A stretch of DNA of 64,000 nt. It comes from Edwardsiella anguillarum (GTDB lineage: Bacteria; Pseudomonadota; Gammaproteobacteria; Enterobacterales; Enterobacteriaceae). The translations under genes were made by a program, and so were the position numbers. Below the pieces are notes generated by a model. It had not been told where the DNA came from, did no database searches, and worked only from the letters and a program-made list of their open reading frames with translations. Below are positions 7,358 through 17,044 of the stretch, piece after piece (within the stretch, counting starts at the first letter, position 1; every line of letters starts with the position of its first letter). The DNA lies in assembly GCF_008801815.1 (NCBI RefSeq), contig NZ_VZOX01000001.1. The stretch is one strand, 5' to 3'.

Positions 7358-8578
7358 ATGAATATTGACGATCTCACTGATGACGAGCTGTGGCAACAGC
7401 TGGGGCCAAAGCCAAAGCGGCAAGCCGGGTTTTACAGTGCGGCAGTGCTGCCTACCGACATACTCCGTATGGCGGACGTTGTCATCACGCATGAGCTGAA
7501 GTTCGACTCAGAATCCTTTGGTGCGCTGCTGAAGAAGCTAAAGGCGTACCAAGATGATGCGATGAATCAAAAAGCCACCTCACTGCTGCGCCCGCCGCAG
7601 TGGCCTATCGACAGCCATCCTGCTGATGCGGGGGGACATAGTATCAGCGTCCCGCAGGTCATCGGCCACATCGGAACCCTGACCTCCAGCGCCAATCAGG
7701 CTGCTGCGCTGTACGGCTATATCCAGAGGGCATCGGGGCCGTTACCAACGGATGCGCGAGGCATCGCCACCTTTTCAACCTCAACGGTATCCAATGTGCT
7801 GGGTACCGCGAACCTGATCAATACCGCTGACAATATCTTAGGAAACCCATTGCCCAAGCCGGCCAAAACGGCGCTGACGGCGGTGAACAAGATGGCGGAG
7901 GGGGTCTCCCCCTATATCGCGCTGACCAATCAGATCATCGCAGCCACGCAGGGAAGTGTCTCCGTCGGCGGTAACGCGTTACTGAGCACCGTCGGCCATG
8001 CCGTGGGCGGCGGCGTCGGCGCCGCGCTGTCGGCCGCCGCCACCCCGGTCGGGGTCATACTGAGCCTGGCCCTAACCTCGGCCGGCGTGGCGTCGACCAT
8101 GAATGTGTATGGCACGCTGTGGGATCTGCGCCAGCGTTTGTATCCCTGCACCTGCGGCCAGTGCGATGGACGGCTCAAGTTTATTATCGAACGCTATGAT
8201 CAAAGCAATATGGCCAAAGCGACAGCCTTTGCCGCCGGCTTTATCATGGTGGGACTACTCCCGCTGATGGCGATCGGAATACGCAAGCTGCACCACCGCA
8301 GGCAGGGCACAGCCTCCCACAAGCACCAGATGTGTTTACAGATGATTCAGGCGGCCAGAAGCCGGGGAATCCAGATGCAAGGAACCCCCGGCGCGGCGCC
8401 GCTGAACGGAAAACCCTGTATGCCCGGCTTTCAGGTCACCACGCCGGGCTGCCCGACCGCCATCGCCACCATTGCGCTGCTGATGGGAGAGCACGGAACC
8501 AAAGACGGCTATCTGAAAACGCTGGCGATCATGCTGTCGACCGACGGCGTCGACAGCCTAAAAAAGACAATCCCGTGA
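7358..8578 (+). CDS. evpD: EvpD, T6SS operon protein of unknown function
   Basis: A 406-residue protein that does not match any core Tss component I recognise; the name follows its position between hcp and tssE. The N-terminal 190 residues look soluble. Residues about 212-249 are rich in Gly and Ala and hydrophobic. A cysteine cluster follows (CTCGQC, residues 264-269), and a clear hydrophobic segment spans about 287-309. The C-terminus contains PGFQVTTPGCPTAIATIALL. ATG 7358 is chosen over GTG 7355 because AGGA ends 7 bases before it. It could be a membrane-active effector, a chaperone or an accessory structural protein; nothing in the sequence decides this. Confidence 0.75.
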   Translation: MNIDDLTDDELWQQLGPKPKRQAGFYSAAVLPTDILRMADVVITHELKFDSESFGALLKKLKAYQDDAMNQKATSLLRPPQWPIDSHPADAGGHSISVPQVIGHIGTLTSSANQAAALYGYIQRASGPLPTDARGIATFSTSTVSNVLGTANLINTADNILGNPLPKPAKTALTAVNKMAEGVSPYIALTNQIIAATQGSVSVGGNALLSTVGHAVGGGVGAALSAAATPVGVILSLALTSAGVASTMNVYGTLWDLRQRLYPCTCGQCDGRLKFIIERYDQSNMAKATAFAAGFIMVGLLPLMAIGIRKLHHRRQGTASHKHQMCLQMIQAARSRGIQMQGTPGAAPLNGKPCMPGFQVTTPGCPTAIATIALLMGEHGTKDGYLKTLAIMLSTDGVDSLKKTIP

Positions 8579-8586
8579 GTTAAGCC

Positions 8587-9063
8587 ATGATCCTTCATCA
8601 TATCCTCCGCCCCTCCGTGCTAGATCGTCTGTTCGATGATTTCCCGCAGGAGGGAACCGAACGGACATCAGAGCGCCGGTATGACCTGGCCCACTTTCAC
8701 AGTGCCGTCAGACGGGATGTGGAGGATGTGCTGAATACGCGATCCGCGCTGTCGCTGGATACCGTTCAGTGGCCCGAGCTGGAAAAGTCGCCCCTGAATT
8801 ATGGCCTGCCGGACTGTTCAAATCTGAGTGCCGCCAACGCCGAGGATCGGGAGTGGATCCGCCAGCATATCGAGCGGGCCATCGATCTGTTTGAGCCCCG
8901 GCTGAGCCAGGTCCGGGTGCAAATCTATCTGGATGAGAAAACCGGCATCAGTCAGCTGATATTCAGGATCGAGGCATTACTGGAGGTGGATCCCACGCCG
9001 GAGCCGGTGATGTTTGATGCCGTTTTGGATGTTTCAACGCAGCTGTATCGAATTGACAGGTGA
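8587..9063 (+). CDS. evpE: T6SS baseplate wedge protein TssE (EvpE)
   Basis: A 158-residue gp25-like baseplate protein that starts sheath polymerisation. It begins LHHILRPSVLDRLFDD. Other stretches are AVRRDVEDVLNTR, where the family's Glu-Asp sheath-contact motif sits, and LNYGLPDCSNLS. The C-terminal FEPRLSQVRVQIYLDE is also typical. It lies 8 bases after evpD and 3 bases before evpF. Confidence 0.94.
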   Translation: MILHHILRPSVLDRLFDDFPQEGTERTSERRYDLAHFHSAVRRDVEDVLNTRSALSLDTVQWPELEKSPLNYGLPDCSNLSAANAEDREWIRQHIERAIDLFEPRLSQVRVQIYLDEKTGISQLIFRIEALLEVDPTPEPVMFDAVLDVSTQLYRIDR

Positions 9064-9066
9064 CGC

Positions 9067-10908
9067 ATGGTCGAGCTATTGCCCTACTATAACCGGGAGC
9101 TGGCGTTCCTGCGCCAGCTGGGACGCGAGTTCGCCTCCCAGTATCCCAAGGTGGCCGGCCGCCTTCTGCTGGAGGAGGGGGTATCGGAAGATCCGCACGT
9201 CGAGCGGCTGATCGAGGCCGTGGCATTTCTCTGCGCCCGGGTGCATCACAAGATTGATGAGCAGTTTCCCGAAATTACCAATGCGCTGCTGGGGATCCTA
9301 TATCCCCACTACCTGCGCCCGATCCCCTCCCTCTCCCTGGTCCAGTTTTCGGTCGATCCGGCGCAGACTAACCTGTCAGGCCCGCTGCGCCTGCCGCGGC
9401 ATACCAACCTGCTGTCCCGCCAGGTGGATGGCATGGCATGCCGGTTTCGCACCGCCTACCCGGTGGAGATTTGGCCCGTATCGGTCATCCATGCCTGCTT
9501 CGCCCCCGCGCGGCAAACCAGCCTGTCAGTGCAGCAGCAGGGAAGCGCCGGTCTGATCTGTATCCGGCTGCAGACCCATCCGGGGCATCATCTGAATACC
9601 CTGGGGATGGATAAACTGCGCTTCTTTCTCCAGGGGGAGCCGGCCGTGGTGCACACCCTGTATGAGCTGCTGTTCAACAATGTCACCAAGGTGGTCCTGC
9701 GCGCCGGAGCGTCGGAGTGGACCCTGCCTGCCGGCATCATCTCACCGGTAGGATTCGACGAGGATGAGAGCCTGTTTGACTACGATGCCCGCTCGTCCCA
9801 GGCCTACCGCCTACTGCATGAATACTTTGTCTTTCCCGACAAGTTCCTGTTTTTTGATATAACCGGGCTGCTGCAGGCCACCCCGCTACCGGAGGCCTGC
9901 CAGGAGATCGATCTGTTGATCCATCTGTCGGCGTTCGAGCGGGAGGGACGCCTGGCCAAACTGACCGATACCATCGACGCCTCCACGTTCCGGCTGGGAT
10001 GCACTCCGGTGGTCAACCTGTTCCGGCAGCGGGCAGAGCCGTTGCAGATAACCCACCGTAAAACCGAGTACCCGATTATTCCCGACGTCCGCCGCCCCTG
10101 GGGCATGGAGGTCTATTCGGTCGATGCCGTCAGCAAGCTGGTCGAGAATGGCGGGCAGGAAAAGACGAAGTGCTACCGCCCCCTGTTCGGCCTGCATCAC
10201 GCCAACGACAGTGAGCCGCAGCGGGTGTTCTGGATGGAAAACCGCCGCGGCGGGCTGCACGGAGATGACCCGGGGCAGGATGTCTACTTATCCCTGGTGG
10301 ATTTGGATTTTGACCCCAACCAGTCATCGACGGAAACCCTGAGCATCGATGTAACCTGCACCAACCGTGAGTTTCCATCCCTGCTGCCCTTCGGCGGTGT
10401 CCAGGGGGACTTCGAGGTGGACGGTGGCTCTCCCGTCACCCGGATCCACTGCCTGCGCAAGCCGACGCCCACCCTGCGTCCGGCCCACGGCAGGGCCGCC
10501 ATGTGGCGGCTGATCTCTCACCTGAACCTGAACCTGCTCTCCATCACCGGTGAGAACGAGGAGGCGACCGAGGCGTTCAGGGAGCTGCTCGGGCTGTATA
10601 ACTTCAGCGACTCCCCCGCCCTGCGTCAGCAGATTGCCGGCATTGTCAGTATCAATAGCCAGCCGGCGACGGCGCGCCTGTGCAGCCGGAATCAGGCGGC
10701 GGTGGTGCGGGGCATCGAAATCACCCTGGTGCTGGACGAGAGCCAGTTTGAGGGCTCCGGGGTGTATCTGTTCAGCGCCGTGGTGGAGCGATTCGTCAGC
10801 CAGTATGGCGCCATCAACAGCTTCACCCGCCTGCACGTCCGCACCCGGCAGCGGGAGCAGGCGCTCAAGCGCTGGCCGCCGCGGGCGGGCAAGGCGGTGC
10901 TGTCATGA
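9067..10908 (+). CDS. evpF: T6SS baseplate protein TssF (EvpF)
   Basis: A 613-residue TssF/VasA protein, part of the cytoplasmic baseplate wedge with TssG, TssE and TssK. The N-terminus ELLPYYNRELAFLRQLGREF is nearly the family signature, followed by EDPHVERLIEAVAFLCARV and LLGILYPHYLRPIPS. Length is normal for the family. The ribosome site AGGTGACGC precedes ATG 9067. The stop overlaps the evpG start by 4 bases. Confidence 0.96.
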   Translation: MVELLPYYNRELAFLRQLGREFASQYPKVAGRLLLEEGVSEDPHVERLIEAVAFLCARVHHKIDEQFPEITNALLGILYPHYLRPIPSLSLVQFSVDPAQTNLSGPLRLPRHTNLLSRQVDGMACRFRTAYPVEIWPVSVIHACFAPARQTSLSVQQQGSAGLICIRLQTHPGHHLNTLGMDKLRFFLQGEPAVVHTLYELLFNNVTKVVLRAGASEWTLPAGIISPVGFDEDESLFDYDARSSQAYRLLHEYFVFPDKFLFFDITGLLQATPLPEACQEIDLLIHLSAFEREGRLAKLTDTIDASTFRLGCTPVVNLFRQRAEPLQITHRKTEYPIIPDVRRPWGMEVYSVDAVSKLVENGGQEKTKCYRPLFGLHHANDSEPQRVFWMENRRGGLHGDDPGQDVYLSLVDLDFDPNQSSTETLSIDVTCTNREFPSLLPFGGVQGDFEVDGGSPVTRIHCLRKPTPTLRPAHGRAAMWRLISHLNLNLLSITGENEEATEAFRELLGLYNFSDSPALRQQIAGIVSINSQPATARLCSRNQAAVVRGIEITLVLDESQFEGSGVYLFSAVVERFVSQYGAINSFTRLHVRTRQREQALKRWPPRAGKAVLS

Positions 10909-11930
10909 GCGACGCCCTGACCCCACAGTCCGTGCTGGAGCAGCTGTATGCCCGGCCCTACGAGTTCGATTTTTTTCAGGCCGTCAGGATACTGGAGCTG
11001 CAGCAGCTAAAGTGTGGCTGCCAGGAGCTGCCGCTGCGCTTCCGTACCCATCTCTCCCTGGCCACCCCGGCCAGCAGTATCTATGCGCTGCAGCCCCCTG
11101 CGACAGACCAGCCGCAGGTCATGACCATCAACTTCATGGGGCTGACCGGCCCCTCCGGGGCACTGCCGACGCGGTATACCGAGATGCTGCTGGAGCGTCG
11201 CCTGCAGCATCGGGATCAGACCGCCCACCACTTTTTTGATCTGCTCAATCACCGTCTGATCACCCTGTTTTACCAGGCATGGCGCAAGCATCAGGCGACG
11301 GCCGATCTGGAGTGCGGCCTGCAGGCCGACTGGCGTCAGATGCTGCTCTCCCTGGCCGGTCTGGGCACGCCGGGACTGCAGAACCGGCTGAAAAAAGACG
11401 GCGTCAATGACGATGTCTTTGCCTATTACGCCGGCCGGTTCGGCGCACGCTCGCTCAGCGAGGAGGGGCTGCGCACGCTGCTGACAGACTATTTTTCCGT
11501 ACCGGTCGAGATCCTGCCCTTTCAGGGGCGATGGCTGAAGCTGGATGAGGCGGATCGCCTCTCCCTGGGGCGCCAAAACTGCACCCTGGGCGAGTGGCCG
11601 GTGCTGGGGCGGCAGGTATGGGATGCCCAAAGCCAGTTTAGGATCCGCCTCGGCCCCCTGCGCTATACGCAGTTTCAGGCGTTTTTGCCGGGGGGCAAGG
11701 ACTTTCGGGCGCTGACCCGGTTGGTCCGTTTCGCCATTGAGATCGCCGTAACATTCGATATTCAGCTGGTGCTGGCCGCCAGCGAGGTACCGCCCTGCAC
11801 GCTGGGCGATGGCCAGGCCGGGGCGGCCCGCCCCGGATGGATTGGCTGGCTGGGCGGCCGCCCCGCCAGGCTAGGCGATGCCGACGAAGTGGTATTACAG
11901 GCGTCAGGGGAGCGTCAACACGCGCGATAA
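10905..11930 (+). CDS. evpG: T6SS baseplate protein TssG (EvpG)
   Basis: A 341-residue TssG/VasB protein, partner of TssF in the baseplate. Visible signatures are YEFDFFQAVRILE near the N-terminus, the strand MTINFMGLTGPSGALP, and FRIRLGPLRYTQFQAFLPGG near the C-terminus. It is translationally coupled to evpF (ATGA overlap). It is followed by a 118-base gap that contains a terminator-like hairpin before clpV. Confidence 0.95.
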   Translation: MSDALTPQSVLEQLYARPYEFDFFQAVRILELQQLKCGCQELPLRFRTHLSLATPASSIYALQPPATDQPQVMTINFMGLTGPSGALPTRYTEMLLERRLQHRDQTAHHFFDLLNHRLITLFYQAWRKHQATADLECGLQADWRQMLLSLAGLGTPGLQNRLKKDGVNDDVFAYYAGRFGARSLSEEGLRTLLTDYFSVPVEILPFQGRWLKLDEADRLSLGRQNCTLGEWPVLGRQVWDAQSQFRIRLGPLRYTQFQAFLPGGKDFRALTRLVRFAIEIAVTFDIQLVLAASEVPPCTLGDGQAGAARPGWIGWLGGRPARLGDADEVVLQASGERQHAR

Positions 11931-12014
11931 GCCGGGCGTGCTGACCAGATGCCCGGCGGCCAGCGCCTCTTCAGGCGGAAAGAGGGCGGCCGGGCGAAGT
12001 GACTGACATTCATT

Positions 12015-12033
12015 AACGGGAAAGCCCGTTTTT
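12015..12033 (+). terminator. Terminator-like hairpin just before clpV
   Basis: AACGGG (12015-12020), loop AAAG and CCCGTT (12025-12030) are followed by more T, giving TTTTT at 12029-12033. The shape is that of a short intrinsic terminator or attenuator. It ends 15 bases before the GTG start of evpH, within its leader. It may reduce read-through into the ATPase and later genes. Confidence 0.5.
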
Positions 12034-12048
12034 CGGGGAGAGGGTTCA

Positions 12049-14649
12049 GTGAATACAGATTTGAAAGCCTTGACGGGGAAAATGAACCAGACCTGCCATC
12101 AGGCGCTGGAGGCAGCGGCGGGCCTGTGCCTGTCGCGGGGCCATCACGAGGTCGAGATCGAGCACGTGCTGCTCAAGCTGCTGGAGACGGACAACACGGA
12201 CCTGGCGCGCCTGCTGCAGCACTATGGGGTCGACGCCGGCCGTTTTCAGCGGGACGTGGAGCGGGCGCTGGATCGTCTGAAGGGCGGATGTAGCCGGCAG
12301 CCGGTGCTTTCCCCCCACCTGCCGCGGCTGCTGTCTGATGCCTGGCTGATGGCCTCCGTCAACTGTGGCGAGAGCCAGATCCGCAGCGGCCATCTGGTCA
12401 TGGCCCTGCTGGATGACCCGGTGCTGCAGCAGCTCGCCAGGGCGCTGTCGCCAGAGTGGGCGGCGTGGTCAGCGGCAGATCTGCTGCACCAGTGGCCCGC
12501 GCTGGCCGCGGGCAGCAAAGAGGCGACGGCGCGGAGCGCGCCGGGCGCCCCCCCCTCACCCGCCCTGGATCAATACACGGTAAACCTGACCGAGCGAGCC
12601 CGCCAGCATCAGCTGGACCCGGTTCTCGGGCGCGACGGCGAGATTCGGCAGATGATCGATATCTTACTGCGCCGCCGGCAGAACAACCCGATTCTTACCG
12701 GTGAGGCCGGCGTAGGAAAAACCGCCGTGGTCGAGGGGCTGGCCCTGCGCATTGCGGCCGGAGAGGTGCCGGATAGCCTGCGCGGCGTTGCCCTGCGGAT
12801 GCTGGATCTGGGCCTGCTGCAGGCGGGTGCCAGCGTCAAGGGCGAGTTTGAGCGGCGCCTCAAGGCGGTCATCGACGAGGTGAATGCCTGCAGCGAGCCG
12901 GTCATCCTGTTCATCGATGAGGCCCATACGCTGATCGGCGCGGGAGGCGCGGCTGGCCAGAATGATGCCGCCAACCTGCTGAAGCCGGCGCTGGCCCGGG
13001 GAGAGCTGCGCACCATTGCCGCCACCACCTGGAGCGAATACAAAAAATATTTCGAGAAAGATCCCGCCCTGGCGCGGCGCTTCCAGGCCATCAAGGTGGA
13101 GGAGCCCAGCGAGGAGATCGCCATGGTGATGCTGCGCGGCATGCTGACCAAAATGCGCCAGCACCACCGGGTGCGGATTCTGGATGAGGCAGTGACGGCC
13201 GCCGTCAGGCTGTCACACCGTTATTTAACCGGCCGACAGCTGCCGGATAAGGCGGTCAGCGTGCTGGATACCGCCTGCGCCCGCATTGCGCTCGGGCAGC
13301 GTACCCTGCCGGCCCCCGTCGAGGACGCATGCCGGCATCTGGAGCATCTCCAGACCGAGATCGCGCTGCTGGAGCAGGAGCAGGCCGGCGGCCTCGATCA
13401 CGGCAGCCGTCTGGCGACGCTGCAGGAGCAGGCCCGGGTCGCCCGAGAGCACTATCAGACCCTGGAGCAGCGCTGGATAGAGGAGTGCGAGCGGGTCGCA
13501 GACATTCAGGCGCTACAAGCGCAGCTGGAGCAGGAAGATGGCCCGGAGCGCGCTGAGGTGCTGGCCCGACTGGAGCAGGCCGTTTTGGCGCTTGAGCAAA
13601 TGCAGGGCCGGGAGCCGCTGGTGCAGACCTGTGTGGATGAGTCCGCCATTGCGGCGGTGATCTCGGCATGGACGGGGATTCCGCTGGGCAAGATGGTACA
13701 GGATGAGCTGGAGATGGTCCGCCAGCTACAGACGCGGCTGGCCGAGCGGGTCATCGGACAGCCCTATGCCCTGGAGACCATCGCCCGGGGTATTCGCCTG
13801 TCCCGCGCGGGACTGGAGGATCCCAACAAGCCCATCGGCGTGTTTCTGCTGGTCGGTTCCAGCGGCGTGGGAAAGACCGAGACCGCGCTGGCGCTGGCCG
13901 AAACCCTGTATGGCGGCGAGCGCAACCTGATCACCATCAACCTGTCGGAGTTTCAGGAGGCCCATACCGTTTCGACGCTGCGGGGCTCGCCGCCGGGCTA
14001 CGTCGGCTACGGCGAGGGCGGCGTGCTGACGGAGGCGGTACGCCGCAAACCCTACAGCGTGGTGCTGCTGGACGAGGTGGAGAAAGCCCATCCGGATGTC
14101 CTGGAACTGTTCTTCCAGGTGTTTGACAAGGGGATCATGGACGATGCCGAGGGGCGGGAGATCAACTTCCGCAACACCGTCATACTGCTGACCTCCAACG
14201 TCGGCAGCGACACCCTGATGGCCTACTGTCAGGACGGCATGACGCCGCCCGAGCCGGAGCAGCTGTGCGAGGCGCTGCGGGACGAGCTGACCCAGGCCTT
14301 CAAGCCGGCCTTTCTCGGACGCCTGCAGGTGGTGCCCTACTACCCGGTGCGGGGCGCGGTGCTGAAACAGATTACCCGTCTCAAGCTGGATAAGATTGCC
14401 CGCCGCTTCCAGCGCAATCATCAGGCCACCTTCCATTACGACGAAGCCCTGGTGGACGGCATCGCCGAGCGCTGTACCCAGCCGGACAGCGGCGCCCGCC
14501 TGATCGATAACATTCTGTCGGCCCAGCTGCTGTCCGGTATGGCGGACGCGGTGCTGGCGCGGATGGCCGCCGGTGAGCCGGTGTCCGATATCACCGTCTC
14601 GATGGATGAGCACGGCCGGCTGACGGGATCGCTAGAGGGGAGTGACTGA
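12049..14649 (+). CDS. evpH: T6SS sheath-recycling AAA+ ATPase ClpV (EvpH/TssH)
   Basis: An 866-residue ClpB-type ATPase that disassembles contracted TssB/TssC sheath. The N-domain (about 1-150) binds the sheath. The first AAA+ module has Walker A GEAGVGKTA near 218-226 and Walker B VILFIDEAH. A coiled-coil middle domain rich in Glu, Gln and Leu spans about 425-525. The second module has Walker A GSSGVGKTE near 602 and Walker B VVLLDEVEKAH. The start is GTG at 12049 with GGGGAGAGGG upstream. The stop overlaps evpI by one base. The terminator-like hairpin upstream and the GTG start both suggest lower expression than the sheath genes. Confidence 0.96.
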   Translation: MNTDLKALTGKMNQTCHQALEAAAGLCLSRGHHEVEIEHVLLKLLETDNTDLARLLQHYGVDAGRFQRDVERALDRLKGGCSRQPVLSPHLPRLLSDAWLMASVNCGESQIRSGHLVMALLDDPVLQQLARALSPEWAAWSAADLLHQWPALAAGSKEATARSAPGAPPSPALDQYTVNLTERARQHQLDPVLGRDGEIRQMIDILLRRRQNNPILTGEAGVGKTAVVEGLALRIAAGEVPDSLRGVALRMLDLGLLQAGASVKGEFERRLKAVIDEVNACSEPVILFIDEAHTLIGAGGAAGQNDAANLLKPALARGELRTIAATTWSEYKKYFEKDPALARRFQAIKVEEPSEEIAMVMLRGMLTKMRQHHRVRILDEAVTAAVRLSHRYLTGRQLPDKAVSVLDTACARIALGQRTLPAPVEDACRHLEHLQTEIALLEQEQAGGLDHGSRLATLQEQARVAREHYQTLEQRWIEECERVADIQALQAQLEQEDGPERAEVLARLEQAVLALEQMQGREPLVQTCVDESAIAAVISAWTGIPLGKMVQDELEMVRQLQTRLAERVIGQPYALETIARGIRLSRAGLEDPNKPIGVFLLVGSSGVGKTETALALAETLYGGERNLITINLSEFQEAHTVSTLRGSPPGYVGYGEGGVLTEAVRRKPYSVVLLDEVEKAHPDVLELFFQVFDKGIMDDAEGREINFRNTVILLTSNVGSDTLMAYCQDGMTPPEPEQLCEALRDELTQAFKPAFLGRLQVVPYYPVRGAVLKQITRLKLDKIARRFQRNHQATFHYDEALVDGIAERCTQPDSGARLIDNILSAQLLSGMADAVLARMAAGEPVSDITVSMDEHGRLTGSLEGSD

Positions 14650-16634
14650 TGGGATTAACGTCGGATAGCCGGCTGTTGTCCTTGTCCACCCCGCTGGGCA
14701 AGGATGCCTTACAGGTGGTGCAGTGCCGGGGCGAAGAGGCGATCTCCGACCTCTACCGCTTCGAGCTGGAGCTGTTCTCCACGGACCCTGCGCTGGAGTG
14801 GCAAAAGCTGGTCGGGCAGGCCGCCGCGCTGCGGCTGGCCTTGCCGGATGGCCAGACTCGCTACTGGCATGGCGTGATCGGCCGGGCCTCATACCGGGGC
14901 GCCGAGCAACACGGATTCGCCTATTATGCCGAGCTGGTGCCGCGCCTGGCCTGGCTGCAGCACGCCCGGGAGTGTCAGATCTTCCAGGAGAAGACGGTGC
15001 CGCAGATTATTGAGGCGGTGCTCAAGGCGCGGGGCATCAGCGATTTTCGCCTCGCCCTGTCGCAGCGCTACGCCCCTCGGGAATACTGCGTACAGTATCG
15101 CGAATCGGACCTCGACTTCATTAGCCGGCTGATGGCGGAGGAGGGCATTTTCTACTGGTTCGATCACAGCGAAAGCCGCCATGTGATGGTACTGGCCGAT
15201 GGCAATGCCGCGGTCCAGCCCTGCAAGGTGCGCTCAGACATCGTCTACCGACCAAAGCATATGAGCGAGTCCGGCGATGATATCCAGTGGTGGATGCCCT
15301 CCCTCGCGGTCGTGCCGGCCAACGTCCTCCTGAACGCCTATACCTTTGAACAGCCGACCGCCAGCTTGCTGACTTCCAGCGCCTCGGTGGCCAAGCAGGG
15401 CAAACTGAGTGACGTGGCGGTCTATGATTTTACCGATGGCTATACGCAGACCCGCGAGGGAGAACGGCGCGCCAAGCTGAAGATGGAGGGGCTAGAGGCC
15501 ATGCAGGCCCGGATAGAGGGCGGCGGGCGCTGCCGCACGCTGGCCCCGGGCTATGGCTTCAGCCTGCAAAAACATCTCCGCAAAGACTGTAACGGTGACT
15601 ATCTGCTGTTAAGCGTACGGCACGAGATCGTCAACAACCTGCCGTGGCAGGACCAAGAGGTGAACTACCAGAACCACTTTATCTGCCTGCCCAAATCCCT
15701 GCCTTACCGGCCCCTGAGCCCAACGCCCCGCCCGGTGATCCATGGCGTACAGACGGCCGTGGTCACCGGCCCGCAGGGCGAGGAGATCCATACCGATCGG
15801 CATGGCCGGGTTAAGGTCCATTTTCACTGGGATCGCCTGGGCACACAGGATGATAAAAGCTCCTGCTGGATCCGGGTGGCACAAGGCTGGGCCGGGCTGG
15901 GCTGGGGCGGGATGCAGCTGCCCCGGGTAGGTCAGGAGGTGATCGTGGATTTTGTCGATGGCAATCCGGACGCCCCCCTGATCACCGGTCGGGTCTATAA
16001 CGCCCACCAGACGCCCCCCTTCAAGCTGCCTGACAATAAGACCCAGAGCGGCATTCAGACCCGCAGCACGCCCAATGGCAATCCGGAGCACTTCAGCCTG
16101 CTGCGCTTCGAGGACAAGATGGGCGCGGAGGAGGTGTTCATACGCTCGGAGCGGGATTTTCGCCGTCTGGTGAAACACGATGACGAGCTGACGGTCGAGC
16201 ACGACCGGAGGGTGACCATCAAGAATGACTGCACCGAAACGGTCTCCGAGGGGAACTACCTGCAGAGCATCACCAAGGGCAAGCATACCCGGGTGATCGA
16301 GGGCGACACCCGCACGGAGGTGAAGTCAGGCAACAGTACGCTACAGGTGGACAAGGGGGATCACGCCACCAGGGTATCGGCGGGAAGCCTCCATCTGGAG
16401 GCCGGCACCTCGATAACCCTGAGCGTGGGCAGCAACCGTATCGTCATCGACAGCGGCGGCGTACTCCTAGAGGGCATGAATGTCACCGTGAAGGGGAAAC
16501 AGTCCATTGCGCTATCCGGCCTCAGCGTCGCGATAACGGGCACCCAGTCGGCCAGCCTGAGCAGTTCGGCTGAGGCGGAGGTCTCCTCTTCCGTGATGAC
16601 CTCCATCAAGGGCGGCATTGTCAAGATCAACTGA
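14649..16634 (+). CDS. evpI: T6SS spike protein VgrG (EvpI/TssI)
   Basis: A 661-residue VgrG, the trimeric needle tip that caps the Hcp tube. The gp27-like part contains YRFELELFSTDPALEW and QYRESDLDFISRLMAEEGIF. The gp5-like OB-fold contains DRHGRVKVHFHWDR and SCWIRVAQGWAGLGWGG. The end is a repetitive beta-needle (VTIKNDCTETVSEGNY and following repeats). There is no extra C-terminal effector domain, so cargo is probably carried by Hcp or by the PAAR protein. ATG 14649 overlaps the evpH stop (TGATG). Confidence 0.96.
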   Translation: MGLTSDSRLLSLSTPLGKDALQVVQCRGEEAISDLYRFELELFSTDPALEWQKLVGQAAALRLALPDGQTRYWHGVIGRASYRGAEQHGFAYYAELVPRLAWLQHARECQIFQEKTVPQIIEAVLKARGISDFRLALSQRYAPREYCVQYRESDLDFISRLMAEEGIFYWFDHSESRHVMVLADGNAAVQPCKVRSDIVYRPKHMSESGDDIQWWMPSLAVVPANVLLNAYTFEQPTASLLTSSASVAKQGKLSDVAVYDFTDGYTQTREGERRAKLKMEGLEAMQARIEGGGRCRTLAPGYGFSLQKHLRKDCNGDYLLLSVRHEIVNNLPWQDQEVNYQNHFICLPKSLPYRPLSPTPRPVIHGVQTAVVTGPQGEEIHTDRHGRVKVHFHWDRLGTQDDKSSCWIRVAQGWAGLGWGGMQLPRVGQEVIVDFVDGNPDAPLITGRVYNAHQTPPFKLPDNKTQSGIQTRSTPNGNPEHFSLLRFEDKMGAEEVFIRSERDFRRLVKHDDELTVEHDRRVTIKNDCTETVSEGNYLQSITKGKHTRVIEGDTRTEVKSGNSTLQVDKGDHATRVSAGSLHLEAGTSITLSVGSNRIVIDSGGVLLEGMNVTVKGKQSIALSGLSVAITGTQSASLSSSAEAEVSSSVMTSIKGGIVKIN

Positions 16635-16728
16635 TTTTTTCTCTCCGCACCCCCGCAGAGCCCCGCGCTTCGGCCCAGGCGCTGCGGTAAGGGAGCGGTA
16701 CTTACGCAACTGAATAAGGAGTCTATCC

Positions 16729-17031
16729 ATGGGACAACCTGCCGCGCGTTTGACGGATATGCACGTCTGCCCGATGCAGACCCCGGGCGTCCCCCCGGTG
16801 CCGCACGTTGGCGGGCCGGTCATCGGCCCCGGCGTTCCCACGGTACTGATCGGCGGACTGCCGGCGGCGGTACTGGGCGACATGCTGACCTGCGTCGGCC
16901 CGCCCGACACCATTATCAAGGGCAGTGCCACGGTGCTGATCGGCGGCAAGCCCGCCGCCCGCATGGGCGACAGTACGGCCCATGGCGGCACCATCACGCT
17001 GGGTTGCCCCACCGTGTTGATCGGCGGCTAA
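16729..17031 (+). CDS. evpJ: T6SS PAAR spike-tip protein (EvpJ)
   Basis: A 100-residue PAAR-repeat protein that sharpens the VgrG tip. It begins MGQPAARLTDMHVCPM and carries repeated PAAR-like units such as VLIGGLPAAVLGDMLTC and VLIGGKPAARMGDSTAHGG; the family's His and Cys zinc ligands are visible. Nothing is fused to it. A strong ribosome site (AAGGAGT) precedes ATG 16729, and the 94-base gap after vgrG holds no other gene. Confidence 0.95.
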   Translation: MGQPAARLTDMHVCPMQTPGVPPVPHVGGPVIGPGVPTVLIGGLPAAVLGDMLTCVGPPDTIIKGSATVLIGGKPAARMGDSTAHGGTITLGCPTVLIGG

Positions 17032-17044
17032 GGGAGGATGCGAT

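Noticed and set aside
13726..14613. Long open frame of 295 codons on the minus strand
   Set aside because: It lies fully antisense to clpV, whose AAA+ motifs are intact. High GC and codon bias leave this frame open; no recognisable motifs or ribosome site.
14649..16634. Possible 'evolved' VgrG with a C-terminal effector domain
   Set aside because: The needle repeats run to the end (stop right after SSVMTSIKGGIVKIN); no extra domain.
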